Shown here one piece after another: positions 13,413 through 25,000 of a stretch of DNA of 64,000 bases. How positions within the stretch are numbered: position 1 is the stretch's first letter; the number at the start of each line of letters is the position of its first letter. The notes beneath the pieces were generated by a model. The model saw nothing but the letters and a program-made list of their open reading frames with translations, was not told where the DNA came from and did no database searches. Both the position numbers and the translations under genes were made by a program. This DNA is from Acanthaster planci. Lineage: Eukaryota; Echinodermata; Asteroidea; Valvatida; Acanthasteridae. The stretch is taken from assembly GCF_001949145.1 (NCBI RefSeq), contig NW_019091513.1, forward strand, positions 125,623-189,622. The letters run 5' to 3'.

Positions 13413-16018
13413 TGTAATGCGGGGGGGGTCACAACGTGCCCAAATGCATGTTATGCGGCCTTGAAATTTAGATGACAATATGTACATATGTATGCTCAGA
13501 TGGACATGTACAATTTTGAGTGGAACTTTGCATTCATTGCCTTTTAAAGATTTCTCTTGATGAGCCATTGAGTAAAAATGGTTGGAACAACCAACCTATC
13601 CTCCACAGAAATTCATGGTCATGTAAGTTTTTTCGTATGTCATTTTTCCAGCTGAAGATCTGGAAGAAACGGACTGAATGCCACAAGTCGACACGTTGGA
13701 GCAGCTACATGTGTGGAAGTGTACTGCTTCCGTGAACAAGCAGTTCCTGTGTAAACTTCACTTGCTGTTTGCAAGATGTCCATTTATTCATCTTGATTTT
13801 ACTCCAAAGTCTTATAATGAACATTCAAAAACAGCTTACTTGAGAATAGAATATTTCACATGTGTATCTTTTATTCATCCTGATAAAAATTAATTGTTGA
13901 TTGTTTATCATTGTTACATATGCAGTATAAATTATACCATGTAGTAAAAATCCATTTGATTGGACATTAATTTCTGATAAATCATTGAAGAGGTATGAAA
14001 ATCAGTGCATAAATTGTTAATAAAAATGTGATATCAGTACCTTACAATCTATGGATGGTGAACACAATATAACGAAGTTTTCTTTTTACTTTGGTGGATT
14101 TTCATGATGTTGGATGTGTTATTTTAATAGATTGGACCCAAAACACGAGAGGGAAAATGAGAAAGTGATGAATGCAGATATTTTCTATCATAAATGTTGC
14201 CTGGAAGTGCCACAGCTGGTAGGATTTTGCGGGCCAGCTAAAGTGTAAAGCTAATAGGGTTATTTTCCTTTCTGAAGTGGTACCCATGGGTGATAAGGGA
14301 GTACCCCCCTGTAAAAGAAAAGGCTGAAATACGAAGAAGGGTAGAAATGTGAAAGAAATGAGAAAAGAGATGAAAAGGATCTTATCATGTAAATCTTCAA
14401 TTTGCATGCAAAAAAATAAAAATTGACACCCATTTACTATTAATGGTTCATCAGTTCACTGCTGATGAATGCTTCACTCCCCCCTCCTGAAATGTTTCCT
14501 CCCTAGAAAAAGTAACCCCCCCCCAAAAAAAGGAAAAGACATCCATGGTGTTATCACTGTAAGATGCTTTCACTTTTAGCAATCTTGATTGGTTGGGTTA
14601 GCAAGAGGAACCATGCATGGCCCCCAATTCTGTCCTGCATTTGTGATATTTGGAGCATAGTGCTCTGACAGCCCCCCCCCCATGCTTTGGCTCCGCCTTG
14701 TTTGGGGATGGAAATGATATGAGTTCTACGTGTATTTCTGAAGACACAATAAACCACAGAGCAATATGTCCAGCAGCCAATAAAAAAATGTGTAGCCTTT
14801 TTCATGTGACTTGATATTGAGAGGCTTTTAAATGGGCAGAACCACTGTTCGCACTCATTTTAATAAATGTAAAAAACAATGAAAAATTAGAATTTATTTT
14901 AAATCCTGTATAAAAGGTTTAACATTTCCACCTTTTGGGGGGAAGGGGTACAATTATGGTTGCTACTTGTAATTTTTTTTACTTGAGCAACAGTAAAAGT
15001 TAATAAAATTGTGGCTGAATAACCAAGCCTGTTCCTTTCATGAACATGGAGGTCTTAACACATGTTCCTTTTCCACATGTATGGATTGTTGGAAGTGCAA
15101 CCATTTACTGCACTGGAGTCGGATTAAATTAGCATATGTAAAGTATAAGCTTATGCCCTATGAAAGCTCAGGAACTAGTTTCCGGCATCGCTTTGCATTG
15201 CAAATTTAGAAAAGTATGTGGGATTTCAAATGACTTCATTAGCTTTGACATAATCTAAATTGAAATGCAAGCTTGCATTCCCCTCACCACCTGTATGAGG
15301 GGAATTCAAGGTGTCCCGAGTTGCCCCCCAAGTACACGTACACAATTAATTTAAGGCCGTAATGACTGCAGACACACGGTATTGTACCATGCCTGATGAG
15401 AATATCACAGATAGCAGCCAAGTGGGCAATAGTTTGAAATAGCGTGGCAGGCAGGAGGATTTAATAGTAAAGTTCGGCTGAAAAAGTTGATTATAAAAAA
15501 TCATTCATAACTGGGAATAGCCAGCAGCCCAAGTCAATATGTTGGAAGATTTAAGCCCACTATGCAACTCTGGTAGAATCTTTTGTGATTTAAGAACCTG
15601 TCTGCCAGTTCCAGCAGTTCTGTGTAGAGCTCTGTGTTTGGGCCAGCCAGGCTCTGTGCTGAAACTAATGCCTTGTGTAAGATTTACCCACAGTGCAATT
15701 CACGTGTGCGTTCAAAAGTGGTTCTAGCCATCCTGGAAATCTGGGAAAACCTGGGAATTGAGTTTCCCTTTTCTACAGTCAGGAAAAAGTCGGAGAAATT
15801 GCGACAAATGCCTCAAATCAGGGAAACGACAGGAAACTTGCATTGCTCAATTATACGTTGTCTCACGTCCAAACAGTGTATCCACTGGATGCTAGACTAT
15901 GGTGACTTTTAAGTGGAAATAGTTTGAAAATTATCCTTGAAGTTTGAAAATTCATAAAGGAATACTTTCGAAGAAATCCTTGAAATTTGCTCAACACAGG
16001 ATCAAGTTACATGTAACT

Positions 16019-16278
16019 GGGTCATTCCATGAGGTTGGGGCACAATCTGTGATGGTGTCCTTGTTACATCTGTAACTTTTACCACCTGTCACGACTTATA
16101 GAGTAGGTCATTTACTCTGTTAAAATAACACACACCTCTATGTTCAGTTTTGCAAGATGTAATGTATAACAATGTCAATTTGCAATCCACATGCAGGGAA
16201 ATAGCTGTTCGTTTTTACGGAACCCATGTAATAATTGACACCGTCACCGTATTGTGCCCCAACCTCATGGAATGACTC
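16019..16278. mobile_element. MITE with GGGTCATTCCATG ends (260 bp)
   Basis: The left end GGGTCATTCCATGAGGTTGG and right end CCAACCTCATGGAATGACTC are inverted repeats, nearly perfect for ~28 bp and continuing as GGGCACAAT. The interior is non-coding. No target-site duplication was recognised. Confidence 0.65.
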
Positions 16279-17535
16279 GCACTAGTATGCTGCAGCTGTA
16301 CATTAATTTTCATTAAAAGTAATTTCAACAACAATTTAACCTCTGGTGTTTTTATTTTTGTGGAAATTGGATTACAAATTACACATTAACGTATACTGTA
16401 TATTAAATGTACTGTTTGATTTTAATTTCTGGATCTTTTGTTTCTGCCCTTGTTTAGTTCAAGCGAATCCCCCCCCTTGTGGGTAATGGTGGCCTGAAGT
16501 CATGTTGGTCCTTACTGATATCCAACTCTATGTTCTTACTACAGAAATAAAACATCTGACATGCAAGTGACCTCTACTCAGTTGTGCTCTAGTGCAATAC
16601 AATTTGCACCAGTAAGGAGCTTTATCATGGGGCAGCCATCTTGGTTTTTCTAACATTGAAAGCCATGTAGCCAAACCAAGGCTGGATGGAAAAACAGCCT
16701 GTTTCCTTTTATCAATACATAAAATTGTGTTAGTTTTATCATTTGGTATACAGGGGGCAAGAGCAAAAAGGGACGCATCATGATAAAGGTCTGTTTGCAT
16801 TTGCATGTATAAACAGGTCTATGCATTAAGTGAATTCTGAATGAACTACTGCAGAGGACTAGAATTCCAACTTTCTTCACCTTTTTTAATTCCTCAGAAG
16901 TACTGGCAGAGACATCAGGAGCAAAGAAGACAAAAAGTATTTTAATCATTGTAGATTAGCAAGGCACCCATCAGGAATTGTCTAACATAAAATTCATATT
17001 AAATATTAATAGTAACGAGGAAGTTAACAAAAACTGACACAGACACAATATTTACAAAAATGCCTACTGTTAATATACATGTTAATACAGGTTCCAAAAA
17101 TGTTGGCCTTTAGAAATTCACTTTAGAGGGAATACATTTATATATATATATACAGTTTATGTTAATTATACGATGGGTTTCATATGAGACATGGTTTCAA
17201 CTATGTCGAAGGTTTGAGGTGGGACAACTGAACATGTTGAGACAGCTACTTGAAAGCAACCCGCAAGAAGATACTAATTGAAGAAAGGTGACAGAAATGT
17301 ATTTCACCCCAAGGGTAACTGACCAAATTAGCAAGACTGATATCCTGAAATAGTAGACTTCATCAATCATCAATGCAACACTGGAAGATTATGGCCTTGA
17401 CATTTGTAAATATAAGCACACATTTATACAATAAAAAAAATAATAAATTACATAATGTACAGATGTACCTTAATTCCTGTTGACAGGAGTGAGATGCTTT
17501 CTGCAATCTATGCACAGCACCGACAAGTGCAGCCA

Positions 17536-17802
17536 ATAGATTGATTGCGCCCGCTAAATCACGTGACCTATAGCGGGTATAAACCCCATAGCAACAAGTG
17601 TTTTTAAGTTTTGTTTACGAACAATACAGCCAAATTACGGTATAATACCCAGCACATCAGTAGTCTGAGTATAGTACCTATCGTCGGCTTCACTTTTGGT
17701 AAATGATACTTATGAAACACTTTGCTTTTGGTGGATGCCGTGTCTGTTGATATTTAATACCCACTGTAAGTCACATGACTTTGCGAGTGCAATCAGTCTG
17801 TT
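17536..17802. mobile_element. MITE, family with CAGACTGATTG ends, copy 2
   Basis: The left end reads GATTGATTGCGCCCGCTAAA and the right end GAGTGCAATCAGTCTGTT. Inside each arm are shared blocks (AARTCAYGTGAC, a TATAGCGGGTAT-like block, AAGTGTTTT). The arms also match those of 8949-9205, so both belong to one ~260-bp non-autonomous family. Confidence 0.6.
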
Positions 17803-17885
17803 AGTTTCAGTTGGTTTGAACACAGGTGAAAGAAACCTGCTTGTATTAATAAGAAGTTAGAAAATCTACCCAGGATTGGTAAATT

Positions 17886-18050
17886 CAGTGTTGTAATCGA
17901 GACCATCACATGACCAGTCACATGACCAGTCACAAGACCAGTCACACGTAACAGCAAAAAGGAATACTTTTGTTGCAGGTCATTTGAATAACTTGCAATT
18001 TCAGATAGGAGGTCTTCTGTTGGTCTTAACAGGAGTCAATAGCAACACCG
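17886..18050. repeat. Degraded element with CAGTGTTGTAATCGAGACC start
   Basis: Begins CAGTGTTGTAATCGAGACCA, then CACATGACCAGTCACATGACC repeats, and ends near GTCTTAACAGGAGTCAATAG. It matches the intact element at 19545-19700 and the pieces at 52238-52400 and 54405-54625. Its right boundary is uncertain. Confidence 0.4.
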
Positions 18051-18196
18051 GGTAAATTTCTTTCAAACTTTTCCTGCGACCACAGAGCTTATTCTAAGTT
18101 ATGGTTTCTGATTGTAAACATGGTTCCAAATCCCAATGATTCTCATTATACAGTATTTCCAATACATGTATCTTTCCCCAGGTCCCACTGGGGTAA

Positions 18197-18276
18197 GGTT
18201 TATGCAAAGGTTTACGGTGGTCGTACTTCGGCAGTGGGACCGGTTTATGCAAAGGTTTACGGTGGTCGTACTTCGG
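18197..18276 (+). repeat. 45-bp tandem duplication (two copies)
   Basis: A 35-base block starting GGTTTATGCAAAGG and ending GTCGTACTTCGG occurs at 18197 and again 45 bases on at 18242 with no difference. The spacer contains CAGTGGGACC. The identity implies a recent duplication. Confidence 0.7.
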
Positions 18277-19088
18277 TGGGCACAGGGTAGGTCCCTGGAG
18301 GAGTCAGGTCCAATTAAACCAGGCAACCTCATTCCCGGGATCTGAGACCTCAACTTACTTGTTACCTCTGTAACAAGAAACAGATTTTAGTGTGCACCGT
18401 GGGATTTTAATTTTAAATATGTTACATGTTTTAACATGAATATTCTGACAAATCCTCCTCACAACGCAGCTCTCCTTCCATTTTGTTTCTGTAAATATTT
18501 CAAGAGAAATACACGTAGTACTGGCTTTATAGGCATTACACCATAATCCTAGCTTAGCTGATAAACACTGCTATGATGAGATGAAGAAATGGGTGAGTGA
18601 AATTTGAAGCTATCACCTCTGGACACTGTGCTCGTAGTTCCAGATTCAAACCTCTCTCTGCTCTATCTCTTTGTCTTTGTCGAGCATCTAGCCAGTTTCC
18701 TTGCATGGCTTATGTGACAATTCACTGATAACCATATCTGAGCTAAACACTTCCCCAAATCTGCCTGGTATGCGTGGGTTGTGACCAAGGATTCCTTTGA
18801 GGCTTTTCATGGTGAAGGTGGCAAGTTAAGTAAGAGGTTTGCGGTAGCACCATGCAAAAATCTGTTCTCTTTTCTCTAGGTTTTACTTTTACATTTGCTG
18901 ATTGACCAGTTCAAACAATAACTGATTCACTTCCTGATTTGAATCAATTCACTGTTATCAAATCTTTATGACAGCGGCACCACACTAACGTTTTCTGAGA
19001 AGTCCCCTCTCCTAAAATTCAACAGACAGGATTTCAACATTCGCATACCCGCACTGTTAAATCTTTTACAACACAAATATTGAGGTTA

Positions 19089-22000
19089 CTACCATGGTTT
19101 TGGGCCCACCGTTTCTATCTGTCGATACCGTTTCCTGAGATTAGAAACTGGGTCTTTGTAGAGCACGGGATCGAGTCTCATCTGAGAGCGAATGAGAGGC
19201 ATGTACCCAAAGTCTTTTGCAAAAGCACCGATGCAGTGCGTATTCTTGTCAAACCGCTGTACCAAGTCCATTCCTTTGCGAGTCATAACATCCAGGTAGT
19301 GCTTCTTCTGTGTCACCTTGATGGGTGGCTGGTGTGTCACGTGTGAAACGATAAAATTCATGAGCAAGTGTTCACATTCACTTCCAGCGCTGTCGTCAGC
19401 CAGTAACGACGGAGCGTACTTCATGTACAGATGATTGTAGTACCTAGGAAATGGAAATATGGAAACTTAAGATAAATCAAGAATTATCTAAGAAAACAAG
19501 GAACAATCAAGCAGTACAGTCTAAGTGCCTAAGTATTTATACATCAGTGTTGTGGTCGAGACCATAGAAGACCTTCACAAGACCTCCAGTCTGAACTCGA
19601 GTCACAAGCTATTCAAATGAACTGCAACAAAAGTTTTCCTTTGTCATTGTTAACCTGTTACTTATGACTGGTCTAGTGCATGGTCTTGACTACAACACTG
19701 AAATATATTATAACTTGGATACTCCATTTAAACCAGGAAAAACCATTTGATCATCCCCATGGCATCCCCAAAACGAAAAAAACAAAACAAAAGTAGACAT
19801 CCGTGTCATTCAAGAACAGAACATGGGCCTTTTGTGCATTTCTAAAGTTTTGAGAAAAAAAAGAAGAAAGCACTATACATGTATGTCCTACAAGCAGTGT
19901 AAAGTCGATGAGATTACATCATCATGAAGTCACTACAGGGGACACATGCTCTACGAAGACGCGACATTATTGACGTGACATTCATCGGGATGTTACTTCA
20001 CATATTTAATCAGGAGTTGAGACTCTACCTACCCACTGAATTTAATGTTCCGTGATCTGACTCAACATACCTGTGATAAAAAGCTGCACCTGTGAGTACT
20101 ACTGAGTACTCATTCAGCCAGCGAGATGTGTAGCCCCATGCCGATTTAGTCTCATCCCAGAAATGAGATCTAGCAGGATAACCAACAATACGTTCTGGAA
20201 ATTCACGCCACACAACAAAAGCAAAATCCACCTATTCAAAAGAGAGATAGGATTGAGTCAGTTTTCCTAACAGGCCATGTGATGTCTTGTAGGATGTTAA
20301 AAAACATCTGCAGAAAGATGAAAGTGCATCAGGTGCGTAGACTGGCTCAATGCCACTTTGTAAACAGCAGCATCGTCAGAGGGAGCAAAACTCAGCATTG
20401 GTCAGTGGTGTGGGTATGTTGGGCTCAGCTACACATAAGATGACATGGTAGTTTGGAAAAAATATCATCAATCTACTGACAAGTACAGGCAAATATTTAC
20501 AGGCCTCAAATTTCATGCCAACTACAAATCTACGACGGCCAATACTTTTGTTGCCCTTTACTTTGCCTAACTGGTCTTCACAAAACTGCATGCTTCACGG
20601 CAAGGCTTGCTTTGGTCTTTTCCCAACTGGTCATAGTGCCTTGGCACTGACAGTACATCCTGTATTTTTGAAAGAGTCATCAAATATCCCCGGCAAACAA
20701 TTATCTGAATATTGGAATGGTATATTGAAATAGTCGGTGTCACGACAGCACACAGAATACATTTTATGTATTACATACTGTACATGTACATGTATATATA
20801 TACAACATGCTTATGTTTTGGCAGTAAAGAAGTCATGTAGTGTGCATATATGTACTCATTCGTTCCTGAGCTACTGCAAAGATGGCATATAAGATACACA
20901 GCATAGTGAAAAGCGACAGTACATGGACATGGAGCCAGACTACAGCGCACGACCTCCATATGATGCAAGATATGCAGTAAAGAGGGACCCCCCTCTATTG
21001 TGTCTTCTTTTGTGTTGATGGAATCTTTGGAATTCCTTTCAGATTTCTGAGGGGGGGCGCAGTAGGCACAATAGCCTTAGGGTATACAGCTTGTGGGTCA
21101 CATGGGGGGGTCTCCCTTTACTGTATATCGTGCAGGTTATCACGACCTCGTACTCCAGTAACATGCTACATGTACATGTCCAAACTCTGGACAGTGTCAC
21201 ACTTCATGTATTGTGCATGTACATTTACTTCCATTGGAATGATTTTAAAACTATCAAAGTCTTTGATAACATTAACGGTGAGTTTATCCACAAAACCTGG
21301 TCTCCCTTTCTGTGTATGTACAGGATTCAATTTTTGTGTTGTAGCATTCATGAAGACTATTTTTTGGTAAGACTGTTCCTTATGCACAAACATACACACA
21401 AGGCGGCCAACACATATGGCATGTCCAGACTGACCCAGCTGTTTTCCCTTTAAAAGATTTTTCCCGTTCTGGACGTATACATCCGGGCTCTAAAACATGT
21501 TCTTGGTGAAATTATATCATTTTGAAAGGTCTTTTTAAAGTAGAATACGCAATTGTACCCTCAAAATTTGTGGTTTCTGAGCGACTATTGAGGGAACCCA
21601 AAAAATTGTTGACAGAAAACCAAGCCATTTGTTGTGCCACTCACAATTTTCCAGCAAATTTTTTTGTACGTGCATCCGTAATGTAGCCCAGCTGGTACAG
21701 CTGGTTTGGTCCGTTTGTTAACTGGCAAGTTGAGACTTCTGATGTATTTCTCATGTGTTGTGTGCATTAACTGTGGCGCCGGTCTGATGCAACGAGGGGG
21801 CTCACAAGTTGATAGCTTTAACATGGCTGAAGCTATGAATACAGGAGCTTCAAAATAGCTACTCCATCAGATTTAAGCATAATGGCTGTTTTCATCATTT
21901 CTCATAACTGTTAGGCATTAGGTTGGATTCCTTTGGCTGAATCTAAAATTGTGAATTTTTTGGGCCATTTCAGGGTAGTGAGGCAAAGTTTAATAATGAC

Positions 22001-25000
22001 TGGCCTGGGTGCCCTTTATTTTGGCCTTTGCTTCTTTCTCAATCCGAAAATCTTCCATTTGAAGCTGTACCGATCACATTACCTCATTTGTTGACAAGAC
22101 AGTATCACAGTCCAGGCTGAGAATGGCATCTGTATCAATCACTGACAGTGGTGAAAATCTCCTGTTTGTTGTCTGCAAGTACCGACAAAGACATTATGCC
22201 CACACATAGTTACATTGCAAACATTAAATTTTTTTTCTTTATCCTGTGATTTTGATACCTGCTGTATTAAAAACTAGGTCTCACATGTTAGCTGCAGTGA
22301 AAAGACCTTATTTTTGTTACAGAGTACTCTTAACTCCAGGACACTAATAATGCTTTCTACCAAAGTCTGCACTGCGCTTGAGTCCCGAAGATTTTGAAAT
22401 GCAGGTCTACATCCTTAAAACTACGCATACTTTAGAAGATTGAAATTCTAGCGTTTAGCAGTGACCAATATCTTGCTACACGATTCCTACTACGTCGCTG
22501 CCACCAAGGGTTACAGGTACATGGATATTATGCCACAAAATCCTACTACTCAGCTCAGGTTCACTATTGCTGGGCCTGCGTGTTTCCATGTCCAATTATT
22601 TTTGGATTGATACATGATCACTCCCTCTTGACAAAGTTACGCTTACCTTTTTTTCACCTTCGATGACTGTTAGAGGAATACTGATGGAAGGCCATTTTGA
22701 CTTGGAAGGGAGAGGCCTATCAACATTCCACAAAATTACTATCTGTATATACAAGGATAGTCAAAATATGTATGTGTCAATTTACAATGTGAATGTACAA
22801 CATGACCGATGCGGACAGGATAATGAGAATTTGGGCACAAGACAACATGTATACAGTGTATATGCTTAATCTGGGGTAAACGTCCCGATTTCCAAAAAGA
22901 AAAACAAACACACACATCCTCCCACACACCCATCCCCACTTGAAAATATCTGGACAACAGCCAGGAAAAGAAAGATCCCCAAATCCACCAATTCAGAATG
23001 CACATGTATCATAGAGAAAAGCTGACGGCAGTTCTCTGTCAGTATCCGGTTGTATTTGAATGTTATCTACTCTGCATGTATCTTGTTTTATTCGAAAACA
23101 GGGGTTTGCATCCAAGAAATAAGATCTACAACTGTTTGATTTGTGGTTAAAAACCTAAAAGAAGTATGAAAGTTTGAAAGAAGTATGCTCAAACATCTCT
23201 TTGGTCTCCGTCTGGGTTTGTTTACTTTAAACAGCGCTGTATTTCATTTGATCAACTGATATTAGCACTGTGCGTGGATATGGACCAACTCACCTGTGCA
23301 GCATAGGCTGATTTTGAAACACTTTTAATCAACTTCATGACAGGTGCCGATTGTGACAGGATGGGAGATGAGACATAAATGACTGCCGTGAACTTATCGC
23401 AGGCTTCCTCTCCGAGCATGAAAGTGTAGAAAGGAAACGCACTGTGAGATCCTGCAAAGTCGGTAAACACCGTGAGGGCGCCAGGCGGGTGATTCCACAT
23501 AAAGGCCGACCTTGGATGTTCCAGTCGGTCTTGGATTATCTGTTGCTCCAAAATGCACGGAGTAATGTTCAATAGATATGCACAATAAGTCTACTCTATG
23601 GGTGCACTGAAAACGATACTAAAAACAAGTATTCTCAGCAATTGCTCCTGGTTGAATATGACATCGCATATGGACTTGGGTCAACTGGCTGTAATACATG
23701 TATGTTTGAACTAAAAAAACTATATGCCTTTGTCATAGCGTGTACAAATACATATACATACAGTCAAAGGATCCTACCGACAGAAATGCATATTGTCACC
23801 AGGTTGACCAGTGTGTGAAAACAGCATGGATGCATGTTAGAGGAGCGGTTACGAAAGCAAAATAGAAAAGAAATTGGATGATGTAGAGTTGTGAAAGGAA
23901 CCAAACAGGATACAATGCGTACCGTGTACATCTATGCACGGGCATGACTGCCCAATTACTCTCCACGGCTGGCCAATCTTGAGAAAAATCTCCAACTTTA
24001 CTTCCCTTCCCTCAACCGTAATTTAGACAGGAGAGGTGATTAGCTGATGGTGGAATTATCAACAAATCTTGCAGTAAGATTCTTTGTCTCTTCTTTTCGT
24101 GCTTCTACTTGTATGTACTTTACAGAGGTTTTCTCCCAAAAGAAACCAGCTTATTGGAGATGAATTCATCTCCTTTTGCAGGTGCACATTTCTGAATGTA
24201 CATGTACACACGTATGCCATGTGCGAGTTGGTAATTTCATTTCTACGTACGCCATCGTTCCAAACAAAACATACCTGCAGTGTCGTGGTTACTATTTTTT
24301 CAACGGAGGAGAAGTACGCATCCCATATGAACTGCGTCTGTTGCCGTAGAGACAGAATCTGCTCATCAGAAATGGACCTCAGTATTGAGGGAATCTAGGA
24401 AGCAACAAAATAAACTGAAGTGTACAGAAAACAAGGAGTAAACATTCATTTCAGTTGCTTTTGTGTAATGAATGATGGAGTTTGAAAAAAAGAAAACTGA
24501 TTAGTGAAGGGAGCTTTGCAGACACATCATCGAATGACCCCCTTTTATTAGGCTGTGGTTCTGAAAAGAACAACAGGTTACACTCAGGACTTTTGTGAGT
24601 AAGCTCTGGGCCTATTCAGGAAATCAGAAGGTACAAGTCAACAAATGCACATGTACATTGTATGTAACCTTTTGGTCATCATTTTAAGACTCTTTCGTCT
24701 GATTTGTGTGATGATAGCTCAAGTATGGGCGGCTAATTTTGCTGTTACAATATTGTAAACCAAGCGAAGTTGAAAAATGATCATTTCAATCGTTTCAAAG
24801 ATCACTCTTAAATACAACTACTGAATAATAAATCCCTGACGTCTGTTGCTAACATGGAATTGAATTATTTGTCCTAATGCACAGCATGTCCACACTGCCA
24901 AAAAACTCAAGTTCTAGTTAGAATGTTCTATTCCATAGTCAAAGAAATTAATAACCTTGTTGGGGATGCAGGAATACATATTCAGGTTGGAGTTTAATAA

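Larger units (their letters stand above)
13413..19088. other. Convergent intergenic region between SLC25A32 and EXT1
   Basis: Presumably contains both 3' UTRs. Many AATAAA-like hexamers occur on both strands because the region is A/T rich, so no polyadenylation site can be singled out. Recognisable contents are the MITEs at 16019-16278 and 17536-17802, a degraded element at 17886-18050 and a 45-bp tandem duplication at 18197-18276. C- and G-homopolymer runs occur near 13420, 14510 and 14672. I saw no additional gene. Confidence 0.5.
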
